From Hyphomonas sp. TMED17 (lineage in GTDB: Bacteria; Pseudomonadota; Alphaproteobacteria; Caulobacterales; Hyphomonadaceae): a stretch of DNA of 64,000 nucleotides. The notes beneath the pieces were generated by a model. That model saw only the letters and a program-made list of their open reading frames with translations. It was not told where the DNA came from and did no database searches. The DNA is taken from positions 4,538 to 68,537 of the forward strand of contig NHBW01000012.1 of NCBI GenBank assembly GCA_002172915.1, read 5' to 3'. The position numbers and the translations under genes were made by a program. This document shows, one piece after another, positions 36,793 through 47,258 of this stretch; the stretch's first letter is position 1, and every line of letters starts with the position of its first letter.

Positions 36793-37476
36793 TCAGAGAT
36801 TATCGCCTGATTCGGTCAGCGCATCATCCAGTATGGTACGCATCGCGTCGGGAGAACGCCAATTGCTGCCGACAAGTTGCTCACCATTAAGGAAAATAGT
36901 CGGCGTGGCCCTTACCCCTTGAGCGTCGCCGCGGGCAATTGAGGTGCTGATCGCTCTGAGAATATCATTATCTGCGAGGCAGGCCTCGATGGTTTCCTCA
37001 TTTGGAATGCCATTATTCAACCCGATCTGAATCAGCGCGGCTCTGACCTGTCCACCATTTCTGATCAGGGAAATAATTGCGGACTGGCGTTTGAACAATT
37101 CATCCAGAACGTCGAAATATTTATCCGGTCCGGCGCAGCGCGCGATTGCGAAGCCAGCGACCGAGACATTCGCCGGCGCGGTCGGGAACTCACGGAAAAC
37201 CAGTCTGAGTTTTCCTTGCTCGATATATTCATCAAGCAGGATCGGCATAATGTCTTCGTGATATTGTAGGCAGTGCCCACACGTCCAGGACGCATATTCG
37301 ATCATTGTGAGCGGAGCGCCGGTATTGCCAAGAACAATGTCGCTAATTGCTCTTTCGGCGTCGCTGATCATTTGCGGGTTTGCCGCGTCTTCGCTACCTG
37401 CCGAGCCGCAGGCGACCAGCCCAAGCGCCGCAATGAGTGTCACGGTTTGACGTCGTATAGCCGATACTAGTTTCAT
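36793..37476 (-). CDS. DsbA-family thiol-disulfide lipoprotein with CGHC active site
   Basis: 227 residues. An N-terminal hydrophobic segment ends in a lipobox (LVAC, Cys23), so it is probably anchored in a membrane facing the periplasm. The thioredoxin fold follows: active site WTCGHC at 64-69 (Cys66, Cys69), helical insert, and cis-proline loop RATPTIFLNG. DsbA proteins usually have CPHC; the CGHC pair is the protein disulfide isomerase type, and the fold resembles DsbA/DsbG-like Com1 proteins. It lies in the conserved order mutY - DUF721 - dsbA-like - smc seen in alphaproteobacteria. Confidence 0.85.
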   Translation of the reverse strand: MKLVSAIRRQTVTLIAALGLVACGSAGSEDAANPQMISDAERAISDIVLGNTGAPLTMIEYASWTCGHCLQYHEDIMPILLDEYIEQGKLRLVFREFPTAPANVSVAGFAIARCAGPDKYFDVLDELFKRQSAIISLIRNGGQVRAALIQIGLNNGIPNEETIEACLADNDILRAISTSIARGDAQGVRATPTIFLNGEQLVGSNWRSPDAMRTILDDALTESGDNL

Positions 37477-37546
37477 AAAAGCCTCTTCTAACTTTCAGAA
37501 TGCCGAGGTCGCGGAGACCGGTATTTCTGATCCTGTTTCGATTGAA

Positions 37547-38095
37547 TTACAATTTCTCGTTGACTAGCACAGCGCGGCCTAAAGACACAATTGCTGCGCG
37601 CAGGTCGTGGTGTTGAATACCGGCGCAGCTGTCTTGTAGTAATTTTTCTTCATTGACGCTCAGCGTTTTTCGGCGTGGCTTGCCGGGCGAGGCGGGCAGT
37701 TTGGTTAAGGGGCCTTGGATAATTTTTATGGTTGTGATGTCGCCGCCTGCTGCAACCGAAACGCGCTGTCTGATCATTTCACTCTGATGCTGGATCGGTG
37801 TCGCCGCGGCCGGAATGACTTTGAGCGTGAGCTGGCGTCCGCCTTTGCCAGCGCTGAGTTTTTCCGGGCGGCAGATACCGGCAATCTGCTTGCCGACAAT
37901 ACTTTCCCATTGCAGTTTCAGGCGTACCAGACTGGTTGATCCTTTCGGTGTCTTTTTCCGCGCCAGTCGCATCGCTAGCTGTCCGAATGGCTTGGACGGC
38001 ACATACACGGCCTTGGCTTGCGTATGCCGCAATCGTACGCGCGCTCGCGCTTCTTCGATGGGATCCAGACTTGACCGATTAACCATGCGCGTCAC
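37547..38095 (-). CDS. DciA-like protein (DUF721)
   Basis: 182 residues. The central part (LQWESIVGKQIAGICRPEKL, then GRQLTLKVIPAAATPIQHQS) is the DUF721 domain with its W-xx-IVG signature. DUF721 proteins are now called DciA and help load the replicative helicase DnaB in bacteria lacking DnaC. The basic N-terminal extension and the Lys/Arg-rich tail fit nucleic-acid contact. It is divergent from mutY with only ten bases between the start codons, so each promoter must lie inside or upstream of the other gene. An ATG at 38086 is an alternative start. Confidence 0.75.
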   Translation of the reverse strand: MTRMVNRSSLDPIEEARARVRLRHTQAKAVYVPSKPFGQLAMRLARKKTPKGSTSLVRLKLQWESIVGKQIAGICRPEKLSAGKGGRQLTLKVIPAAATPIQHQSEMIRQRVSVAAGGDITTIKIIQGPLTKLPASPGKPRRKTLSVNEEKLLQDSCAGIQHHDLRAAIVSLGRAVLVNEKL

Positions 38096-38105
38096 TTTGC
38101 GCTGA

Positions 38106-39185
38106 ATGTTGAACGATGAAAAGTCCCAGTTGCAAGAATTCCCGCAACGCCTGCTCGATTGGTACGGCGGCGCCGCGCGCGATTTACCGTGGCGGATAGG
38201 GCCGGCTGACAGAGCGGCTGGCCGGCGTCCGGATCCTTACCGCGTCTGGCTAGCCGAGATTATGTTGCAGCAAACCACAATTCCGCACGCGACCCGATAT
38301 TATTATGCCTTCACTGAAAAATGGCCGACACTGGCAGCGCTTGCCGCAGCCCGGGACGAGGATGTGATGGCTGCATGGGCCGGGCTTGGCTATTATGCGC
38401 GAGCCCGCAACCTGCTAAAATGTGCGCGTGAGGTTACCGCGCTTGGCCGGTGGCCGGATACGGCCACGGAATTGCGGCTTTTGCCAGGTATTGGTCCCTA
38501 CACTGCCGGGGCTGTAGCAGCCCTTGCTTTCAATCGGGTCGAGGCCGCGGTTGATGGTAATGTCGAGCGTGTTTTCTCGCGCTTGCTGGCGTCTTCTGGC
38601 GAATGGAGCGAAGAAAAAAAACGCATTGCTGGTCTGGTGCAGTCGCTTGTTCCGGCTGACCGGCCGGCTGAATTCGCCGAGGCCCTGATGGATTTAGGGG
38701 CGACGGTCTGCTCGCCAAAATCGCCTGACTGCAAGGCCTGCCCGGTTCAGAAGTTCTGTCAGGCGAGCCAGCGCGAACGTCCCGATATATTCCCGATCAA
38801 GCCGCGGAAGGCGGCACTTCCCCGTCGCGTCGGACATGTTTTTGTGCTGATTGATCAAGACAATTGCATTATGACCGAAACCCGCCCGCCAAAGGGGTTG
38901 TTAGGTGGGATGTTGGGTTTGCCGACAACCGTCTGGTCGAAAGTTCCTGCCGCAACGAACGGCATGACCGAAGAGTCTGATCTGGTATTTCCCGTTGCAG
39001 CTGACTGGCGACAGCAAGGTCAGGTCGAGCATGTCTTCACGCATTTTGCACTGTCGTTGACAGTTTGGGTCGCTCGCACGCAGAGCATTTCGGGGCATCA
39101 GACAACTCCCGTTGACGAAGCGCGGGCGTCTCTGCCCAGTGTTTTCGCAAAAGCCCTCAAGCGCGCGCTTGGCCTATTAAGTTGA
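38106..39185 (+). CDS. mutY: Adenine DNA glycosylase MutY
   Basis: Removes adenine mispaired with 8-oxoguanine. 359 residues. Helix-hairpin-helix LLPGIGPYTAGAVAALAFN is followed by the catalytic aspartate in AAVDGNVERVFSR. The iron-sulfur cluster cysteines fit C-X6-C-X2-C-X5-C (CSPKSPDCKACPVQKFC). A C-terminal NUDIX-like domain recognising 8-oxoG begins near RRVGHVFVLIDQDNC. Its 3' end overlaps the convergent transporter gene by nine bases. Confidence 0.97.
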   Translation: MLNDEKSQLQEFPQRLLDWYGGAARDLPWRIGPADRAAGRRPDPYRVWLAEIMLQQTTIPHATRYYYAFTEKWPTLAALAAARDEDVMAAWAGLGYYARARNLLKCAREVTALGRWPDTATELRLLPGIGPYTAGAVAALAFNRVEAAVDGNVERVFSRLLASSGEWSEEKKRIAGLVQSLVPADRPAEFAEALMDLGATVCSPKSPDCKACPVQKFCQASQRERPDIFPIKPRKAALPRRVGHVFVLIDQDNCIMTETRPPKGLLGGMLGLPTTVWSKVPAATNGMTEESDLVFPVAADWRQQGQVEHVFTHFALSLTVWVARTQSISGHQTTPVDEARASLPSVFAKALKRALGLLS

Positions 39186-40523
39186 TTCAGACGAATGTGG
39201 CGCCTCATTCGACAAGTCTGCCGACCGGCTGAGCGGGTAGTCCCGTATAATCAGCGCCGATGCGCCATAGGCAATGACTGGTACGCCGACGAAAACAAGC
39301 ATCAATCCGGTGATCGCTGCATCACTATTGTCCGTGCTTGGGTCGAAGCCGACAACGGTTCCAAGCAGGATGTAAGGTATCCCGATGGCGAAGCTGGCCC
39401 CTGTTTTATGTGCGCCCGATAGCAGCGAATAATAAATCCCGGCGCGGCTCTCGCCAGTACTGAGCCGCTCTCTTTCAATAATGTCAGCCATCATTGAGCG
39501 GATGAGGACAGGAGCCGCACCATATCCGAGCCCTGTTAAAATCGCGCCGGCGAGCAACAGGGCCGGGCCGCCGCCGAGCGCGCTCAAAGGTAGATAAATA
39601 ATGAATGTTAAGGACGACCAGGCCGCGACAGCGGCGACAGCGATATGTTTATCTGTCTGGCGTGAAAACCATAACCAGGCCGGCATCATTGCAAAGCCGG
39701 CTATGAAATATGCCAGCAAAATGACTGACGAGAAGCTAGTGACACCAAATCCCCATTGTGCAGCAAATAGAAATGTTCCCCCAGTACTGGCAATCGCAAT
39801 ACCGATAAGGATTTCGACTGAAAAAACACGCCATACAGCCGGGTCTGACAAAATGCTTCTTACAACCGACAGGTTGAATACCGGTGGCTTATCGTCCGGG
39901 GCTGGTGGAAAATCAGGCACGAATAGGACTGCCAAAAGCACACTTAATGGTAGCGAGATAAGAAGAATGACCCCCATGACCAATACCTGTTCGCGCAGAC
40001 CAAAGTCGAACTGGCTGGCGAGTATGCTTGGAATGATCAAAACGGTCAGAAGCATCGCCGTGTTAAATATTTCCCGCCAGAAGAATATGCGAGATCGGTC
40101 ATCATAATCGTTGGCGATCGAGGGCACCCAGGCGGCATATGGCGTTTGCAACATTGTAAAACCGAGCCAGAAGACTGCGAGGCAGATCGTCAAATAGGCA
40201 GGTGATACTGTTTCGCCCGAGGGTATGAACAAGAAGAAGCCGGACAGCATCAGTATAGGCACGCTGCCTGCTATCCAGTGCTTGAAACGGCCATATGCCG
40301 TCGGGCGTCTGTCAACGAGCCAGCCCATGACCGGATCTGTTATCAGATCCCAAAACCGCAGCATCATGAAAATCAGACCGGTTGTCGCCGTATTCAGACC
40401 GAGTTCGGTTGTGTACATTGGCACGACGAATACGGCCATTGGCAGACCAATTGCCGCCAACGGAATGCCAATGCCGGCAAAGGCAAATACGCGCGGTAAT
40501 GATAATGGGCGATTTATCGTCAT
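39177..40523 (-). CDS. MFS transporter, glycoside-pentoside-hexuronide (MelB-like) family
   Basis: 448 residues with about twelve membrane helices. RFWDLITDPVMGWLVDRRPT near the N-terminus is the MelB-like cation-binding region and loop. Family members symport sugars or related solutes with H+ or Na+; the substrate is unknown here. The ATG at 40523 is used; a TTG five codons upstream is possible and neither has a clear ribosome binding site. Its 3' end overlaps mutY. Confidence 0.8.
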   Translation of the reverse strand: MTINRPLSLPRVFAFAGIGIPLAAIGLPMAVFVVPMYTTELGLNTATTGLIFMMLRFWDLITDPVMGWLVDRRPTAYGRFKHWIAGSVPILMLSGFFLFIPSGETVSPAYLTICLAVFWLGFTMLQTPYAAWVPSIANDYDDRSRIFFWREIFNTAMLLTVLIIPSILASQFDFGLREQVLVMGVILLISLPLSVLLAVLFVPDFPPAPDDKPPVFNLSVVRSILSDPAVWRVFSVEILIGIAIASTGGTFLFAAQWGFGVTSFSSVILLAYFIAGFAMMPAWLWFSRQTDKHIAVAAVAAWSSLTFIIYLPLSALGGGPALLLAGAILTGLGYGAAPVLIRSMMADIIERERLSTGESRAGIYYSLLSGAHKTGASFAIGIPYILLGTVVGFDPSTDNSDAAITGLMLVFVGVPVIAYGASALIIRDYPLSRSADLSNEAPHSSEST

Positions 40524-42163
<1,640 letters not shown>

Positions 42164-42369
42164 CCGTGGCGATCCAGCGGGTGGTCCGGTCATGGGGGCA
42201 GCGCGCTTATCTGTCTGTCTTATCGATGCCGGGGATGATGCATGACGATTGCGCATGCTCGGCGAGATACGGATAAATATGACATTATCATCTGCGGATT
42301 ATTACGGTCGGACACGATCGTGGCGCTAGTCGTATCCGGTGCTCATAATTAGTTGGACGCGGCCGGGGT

Positions 42370-44247
42370 CTAGCTATTGAAAGGGCCTTCTGGCTGCACG
42401 CCAGACGCGATTGCATCAAGTTTCAGTTTGACAAACTGCCCGGGCGCGGGCCCGAGGCCCATATTTGCTGGTTCGCATGCGGCGATGAGTTCGCCTGATA
42501 ACGGTTGCAGCCAGGTCCACCAGTCTGTCCACCATGAGCCGGCTGTTTCGACCGCGTTTTCGCGCCAATCTTCCGCGCTGGCCTGAACGTCCCCATATTG
42601 CCAGAATTGATATTTCTGCGCGACGGGTGGGTTAATCACGCCCGCAGTATGTCCCGACCCGGCCAGCGTGAATGTAACATCGCCGGTATAGAGCTGCGCG
42701 CCTTTATACACTGACTGCCAAGGACAGATATGGTCTGCTTCGCTTGCCTGAACATAGACCGGTATTTCAATATCTGACGGTGATATCGTTTCACTAAACA
42801 ACTGAAATCTGCCTTTGCTGAGGTCGTTGTCAGCGAAGATGCGATGCATGTAAGTGCGGTGTAGCGGCCCGGGAATGTTGGTCTGGTCGGCGTTCCAGAA
42901 CAGAATGTCGAAAGGTTCCGGCTGTTTGCCGAGCAAATAATTGTCGACATAGTAACGCCAAACCAAGTCAGTGGGGCGTAGCCAGTTGAACACATCTAAC
43001 ATGATTTCACCGGGCATTAGGCCATTATGTTTTTCGTAGACCTGCTCGAGATAATCTGATGGCTGGCTGGCAAGGCGTGTTTTAAGCTCGCCGGCATTTT
43101 CCAAGTCTGCTTGCGAGGCAAGCAAAGTGGCGGAGGCGATCCGGTTGTCACCATGCTTCGACATGTAAGCCAGCGCCGAGGTGAGCAATGTACCACCAAT
43201 GCAATAACCCACGGCGTTGACCTGATCCTGTCCGGTTACCGTCAGGACGACGTTGAGCGCAGCATAGACACCAGATTCGACATAATCGTCCCAGGTCAAG
43301 TCCTTGGTCGTTTGATCGGCTGACCGCCAGGACACAATAAAAGTATTGGCGCCCTGGTCGCGCAACCAGCCAACCATGGAATTCTCCGGCTGCAGGTCGA
43401 GGATATAGAATTTGTTGATCCAGGGTGGGAAAATCAGGACAGGTCGTGCGTGAACTTTGTCTCGGGAAGGGGCGTAGTGAATAATTTCGATTAAGTGATT
43501 GCGAAATATTACTTGGCCCTGGGTTGCGGCGATGGTGGTACCGAGCTCGAATGCGCTTTCGTCGGATTGCGAAATAGCCAGCTCGCCGCCGCCACGCTGC
43601 ATATCATTGGCAAAATTATCGAGTCCGTCAACGACGCTCTGGCCCCGGCTTTCAAGCATTGTTCGCAAGGCCGCTGGATTGGACGCCAGAAAATTCGTCG
43701 GTGACAAAGCATCGCTTAGCTGAGCCGTGAGTTCCAATGCGAGCTTGCGATCTTGTTCCGAAAGCTCGTGCGATGCGAGGTCAACAAGGCTTTGCATCCA
43801 TTTAGCATTCAGCGTCCAGATCCGTCGGATAAGGTCAAAATTGGGATTCTGATGCCATTCGGGGTCTGAAAAGCGCCGGTCGCTCGGAGGGGGGGATGTC
43901 GCTGCTATGTCACCAAACAAGTCGACCCAGCCCCGCATAAAATTAGTCATTGCAGTGGTTGAGGCATCCGGCGTGCGCGCCAGCGCTGCGCCAAGTTTGG
44001 CATAGCCGTCAATTACGCTGGCGGGGAGTGCGACGTCACCGTCTTCAACATCGCCGTCTGTCGCCAATGATGCTTGACTAAGGGTCTCCTGCGCGCTGGT
44101 TGATGCCTCCGACAGTTTTGCGGCGAGCGTACTGAGCTCAGACACTGTCAGAGTCGAAATCAGCTCGGTGAGGCTGGCTGGCTGATTTTTTTTGTCTTTT
44201 ATGTCTTGTGTCATCGGTGTCGGTATCGCCAATCGGGCAGAACCCAT
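42370..44247 (-). CDS. phaC: Polyhydroxyalkanoate synthase, class I
   Basis: Polymerises (R)-3-hydroxyacyl-CoA into storage polyester granules. 625 residues (class I is usually 560-620), with an N-terminal region to about 260 and a C-terminal alpha/beta-hydrolase domain. The catalytic triad is Cys349 in the lipase-like box GYCIGG, Asp505 (SEADHICPWQSV) and His533 (GSGHTAGVINPP). FPPWINKFYILDLQPENS is a strong family signature. An ATG at 44214 is an alternative start; neither has a purine-rich site. phaA, phaB and phasin genes are not adjacent. It diverges from a lipoprotein gene. Confidence 0.93.
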   Translation of the reverse strand: MGSARLAIPTPMTQDIKDKKNQPASLTELISTLTVSELSTLAAKLSEASTSAQETLSQASLATDGDVEDGDVALPASVIDGYAKLGAALARTPDASTTAMTNFMRGWVDLFGDIAATSPPPSDRRFSDPEWHQNPNFDLIRRIWTLNAKWMQSLVDLASHELSEQDRKLALELTAQLSDALSPTNFLASNPAALRTMLESRGQSVVDGLDNFANDMQRGGGELAISQSDESAFELGTTIAATQGQVIFRNHLIEIIHYAPSRDKVHARPVLIFPPWINKFYILDLQPENSMVGWLRDQGANTFIVSWRSADQTTKDLTWDDYVESGVYAALNVVLTVTGQDQVNAVGYCIGGTLLTSALAYMSKHGDNRIASATLLASQADLENAGELKTRLASQPSDYLEQVYEKHNGLMPGEIMLDVFNWLRPTDLVWRYYVDNYLLGKQPEPFDILFWNADQTNIPGPLHRTYMHRIFADNDLSKGRFQLFSETISPSDIEIPVYVQASEADHICPWQSVYKGAQLYTGDVTFTLAGSGHTAGVINPPVAQKYQFWQYGDVQASAEDWRENAVETAGSWWTDWWTWLQPLSGELIAACEPANMGLGPAPGQFVKLKLDAIASGVQPEGPFNS

Positions 44248-44256
44248 ATAGGAAGA

Positions 44257-44268
44257 GGTAGATCTACC
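44257..44268. promoter_or_regulatory. 12-bp palindrome between phaC and lipoprotein gene
   Basis: GGTAGATCTACC is a perfect palindrome in the 50-base divergent spacer, about ten bases upstream of the phaC start. A regulator site affecting one or both genes is possible; it could also be chance. Confidence 0.35.
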
Positions 44269-44297
44269 ACTTTCGTACCAATTTAAAGGTTTTTTTT

Positions 44298-44702
44298 ATG
44301 CGCTTTGTTATTGTCTTGGCTGTTGCCATGCTTTCAGGCTGTACGAGCTCGCTTGATCGGGCAAGAGCCATGCGCGCAGGCGTTCCGGACTGGTATGCCG
44401 CGAAGAAAGTCGAAATTGCTGGCGAAAGTTATGGTCGAATTCGCGATATTCCGAGTCTGATTTCGGATCAGTCGGTCGGGCAGAGTTCGACGTTTGGCGA
44501 AGCTGAAGCGCTTGCGGCTCTTGCGGCATTTCAGGAAGCCGCTCGCGCGGCCATGCCGCAGGAAAGCCCGGCGGAGATGCTGGCCTGGGCCAGCCGGTTC
44601 CGGGAACGGATCCTGGCCGGCATTCCCGAGGCAGATTTCTTGAGTGATGCTGAGGCGGAACTGCTAAAGTCAAAGTTCGACGTGCCACGGGCTCAGCTGT
44701 AA
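44298..44702 (+). CDS. Small lipoprotein, unknown function
   Basis: 134 residues. The signal peptide ends in lipobox LSGC (Cys15), so it is probably membrane-anchored on the periplasmic side. The mature part is mostly helical and Ala/Glu-rich (FGEAEALAALAAFQEAARAA), with PDWYAAKKVEIAGESYGRIR before it. I recognise no domain. It is 33 bases upstream of the aminotransferase gene and may be co-transcribed with it. Confidence 0.65.
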   Translation: MRFVIVLAVAMLSGCTSSLDRARAMRAGVPDWYAAKKVEIAGESYGRIRDIPSLISDQSVGQSSTFGEAEALAALAAFQEAARAAMPQESPAEMLAWASRFRERILAGIPEADFLSDAEAELLKSKFDVPRAQL

Positions 44703-44735
44703 ATACGACAACTAACTTAATTCTGGAGTCCGCTC

Positions 44736-45920
44736 ATGCGCGGTGAGTTTCATAAAATCAGGCGGTTGCCGCCCTATGTGTTCGAGCAGGTTAATCGCCG
44801 TAAAGCCGAGCTGCGTGCCGAGGGTGCCGACATTATTGATTTGGGGATGGGTAATCCGGATCTGCCGACCCCGCCGCATATTATTGAAAAGCTGGCGGAA
44901 ACCGCTCGTAAACCCGATGTGCATGGTTACTCCGCTTCGCGAGGTATTCCGGGGCTGCGACGGGCATTAGTGGGTTATTACAAACGCCGTTTCGATGTTA
45001 CGCTCGACAAGGATCGCGAAGTCGTGGTGACACTGGGGTCAAAGGAGGGCTTTGCCAACCTTGCTCAGGCCATTACGGCGCCGGGCGATATTATTCTGGC
45101 ACCAGACCCGTCTTATCCATTGCACCATTTCGGTTTTATTATGGCTGGCGCGGCCATTCGTGCGATACCGGCGGAGACATCGGTAGCCTATTTGCGAGGG
45201 GTTGAAAAGGCCATTCGATATGCTGTCCCGTCCCCGACGGCGATGGTTTTGTGCTATCCTTCCAATCCGACAGCAGAAGTCTGTGATCTTGATTTTTACA
45301 AGGATGCCGTTGCGCTCGCCAAGAAGCATGACATCTATATTTTATCCGATCTCGCTTATAATGAGATATATTTCGACGAACCGACGCCATCGATCCTGCA
45401 GGTTGATGGGGCAAGGGATATTGCGGTCGAAACAACGACCATGTCGAAAACCTACTCAATGGCTGGTTGGCGTATCGGTTTTGCCGCCGGTAATGAGCGG
45501 TTGATTGCAGCCCTGGCGCGGGTCAAGTCGTATCTTGATTATGGAGCTTATACACCAATTCAGGTGGCGGCCTGCGCGGCTCTCGATGGGCCGCAGGATT
45601 GTGTTGATGAGGTGCGCGATATTTACCGTTCCCGGCGCGATATACTGGTTGAGAGTTTCAAGCGGGCGGGCTGGGATGTCCCGGTCCCGCGGGCTTCTAT
45701 GTTTGCTTGGGCGCCGGTGCCGGAGCAATGTGGGGATATTAAGAGTCTCGAATTTTCGTTGCAATTGATGGAAGAGGCCCATGTTGCGGTGGCGCCAGGC
45801 GGCGCCTTTGGTGAATTAGGCGATCGTCATGTCCGCATTGCACTGGTTGAGAATGAGCAGCGTATTCGGCAGGCCGCTCGAAATATAAAGAAATTTTTGT
45901 CTAGCCGGTCGGCTTGTTAG
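44736..45920 (+). CDS. alaC: Class I aminotransferase, alanine (AlaC/LL-DAP-like) type
   Basis: PLP enzyme of 394 residues. DLGMGNPDLPTPPHIIEKLA at the N-terminus and Lys238 in TTMSKTYSMAGWRIGFAAGN (Schiff-base lysine) are clear. The closest known types are glutamate-pyruvate aminotransferase AlaC and LL-diaminopimelate aminotransferase; the start FHKIRRLPPYVFEQVN favours AlaC. It is directly followed by homoserine dehydrogenase, a frequent alphaproteobacterial pairing that links it to amino-acid biosynthesis. Confidence 0.85.
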   Translation: MRGEFHKIRRLPPYVFEQVNRRKAELRAEGADIIDLGMGNPDLPTPPHIIEKLAETARKPDVHGYSASRGIPGLRRALVGYYKRRFDVTLDKDREVVVTLGSKEGFANLAQAITAPGDIILAPDPSYPLHHFGFIMAGAAIRAIPAETSVAYLRGVEKAIRYAVPSPTAMVLCYPSNPTAEVCDLDFYKDAVALAKKHDIYILSDLAYNEIYFDEPTPSILQVDGARDIAVETTTMSKTYSMAGWRIGFAAGNERLIAALARVKSYLDYGAYTPIQVAACAALDGPQDCVDEVRDIYRSRRDILVESFKRAGWDVPVPRASMFAWAPVPEQCGDIKSLEFSLQLMEEAHVAVAPGGAFGELGDRHVRIALVENEQRIRQAARNIKKFLSSRSAC

Positions 45921-45931
45921 GGGAGTTCGCC

Positions 45932-47218
45932 GTGAAAAAGGTGCGTTTGGGAATTGCCGGTCTCGGCCATGTTGGCTGTGGTTTGATCAGTTTGATTGAA
46001 CGGCAAGCCGAGTTGCGGCTTCCAGGTCGGGTCGAGATCGTTGGTGTGTCAGCGCGGTCTCGACATCGTGCGCGTGTCGTTGATGTCGACAAATATACTT
46101 GGTTTGATGACGCAGCGACTTTGGCTGAACACGCGGATGTTGATGTTTTCGTCGAATTGATGGGAGGGTCGGACGGTCCTGCAAAGTTCGCTGTCGAGAC
46201 AGCTTTAAAGGCCGGCAAGCCCGTCGTTACCGCTAATAAGGCCTTGATCGCGATACACGGTCAGATGCTCGAAGCATTGGCGCAGGAGAATGGCGTTGAC
46301 CTGATGTTTGAGGCGGCGGTGGCTGGTGGTGTTCCGATCGTCCGGGTGTTGCGCGACTCTTTGACCGGTGTTTCCGTTCAAAGGGTGTCGGGCATTCTGA
46401 ACGGAACTTGTAATTATCTGACAACCGAAATGTTGCGCTCGGGTCAGGATTACGATGAGGTGCTTGAAGCCGCGCAACGTCTGGGCTATGCCGAGGCGGA
46501 TCCGACGCTCGATGTATCCGGCATGGACGCGGCGCACAAAATAGCAATTCTGTCATCGATCGCATTCACAGCGGATCTCGATTTTGACAAGGTTTCGGTA
46601 TCGGGTGTTGAAAATATACAATTGCCTGATCTGGTTCTGGCCGACCGGCTGGGGCTGCGTATCAAATTGATTGCTGAGGGAATTCTAACTGACGCTGGCG
46701 TTGTCTGCCGGGTGGCCACCAAGGCTTTGCCGGTTGATCATGCTCTTGCGCGGATTAACGGGGCGGAGAACACAATCCGTGTGGAAGCAGACACATTAGG
46801 TGCGGTGACGCTGACCGGGCCCGGTGCCGGCGCGGGCCCGACCGCGAGCGCTGTGATGGGTGATATTTCGAAGCTGTTTACGCCGACGGCGCGATCTGCC
46901 TTCGGACGCGCCGAACATCATCTCGTGCGCCACTTCGAGGCAGCGCAGCTTGATGAACGGTCGGCCTTCTTTTTGCGGATAAAATTATCGGATAAGTCGG
47001 GGGCCCTTGCAGGGCTAACCGAAGCCCTCGCGGCGCATGGTGTCTCGGTTGATAAGCTCGTTCAGGACTCTGCTGACGAGGCCGGTGCGTCGCCAGTTGC
47101 GATCGTCACCCATACCTGTAGTTGGAGGGATATGAATCAGGCCTCGGATCGTGTATCTGGCTTGGCATCAGTGATTGATGAGATGCGGGTGATTCCGATC
47201 GATCCGGTTGCAAACTAA
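45932..47218 (+). CDS. hom: Homoserine dehydrogenase
   Basis: Reduces aspartate semialdehyde to homoserine on the way to threonine and methionine. 428 residues: Rossmann GIAGLGHVGCGL at the N-terminus, PVVTANKALIA, NGTCNYLTTEMLRSGQDYDE, and GMDAAHKIAIL with the catalytic lysine region. A C-terminal ACT domain (about 348-428, RIKLSDKSGALAGLTEAL) probably senses threonine. The GTG at 45932 is chosen for the GGGGAG six bases upstream. Twelve bases separate it from the aminotransferase gene. Confidence 0.95.
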   Translation: MKKVRLGIAGLGHVGCGLISLIERQAELRLPGRVEIVGVSARSRHRARVVDVDKYTWFDDAATLAEHADVDVFVELMGGSDGPAKFAVETALKAGKPVVTANKALIAIHGQMLEALAQENGVDLMFEAAVAGGVPIVRVLRDSLTGVSVQRVSGILNGTCNYLTTEMLRSGQDYDEVLEAAQRLGYAEADPTLDVSGMDAAHKIAILSSIAFTADLDFDKVSVSGVENIQLPDLVLADRLGLRIKLIAEGILTDAGVVCRVATKALPVDHALARINGAENTIRVEADTLGAVTLTGPGAGAGPTASAVMGDISKLFTPTARSAFGRAEHHLVRHFEAAQLDERSAFFLRIKLSDKSGALAGLTEALAAHGVSVDKLVQDSADEAGASPVAIVTHTCSWRDMNQASDRVSGLASVIDEMRVIPIDPVAN

Positions 47219-47258
47219 AGCTGACCGGACCGCGCCAAAAACAAAAGAGGGAGCGAGA

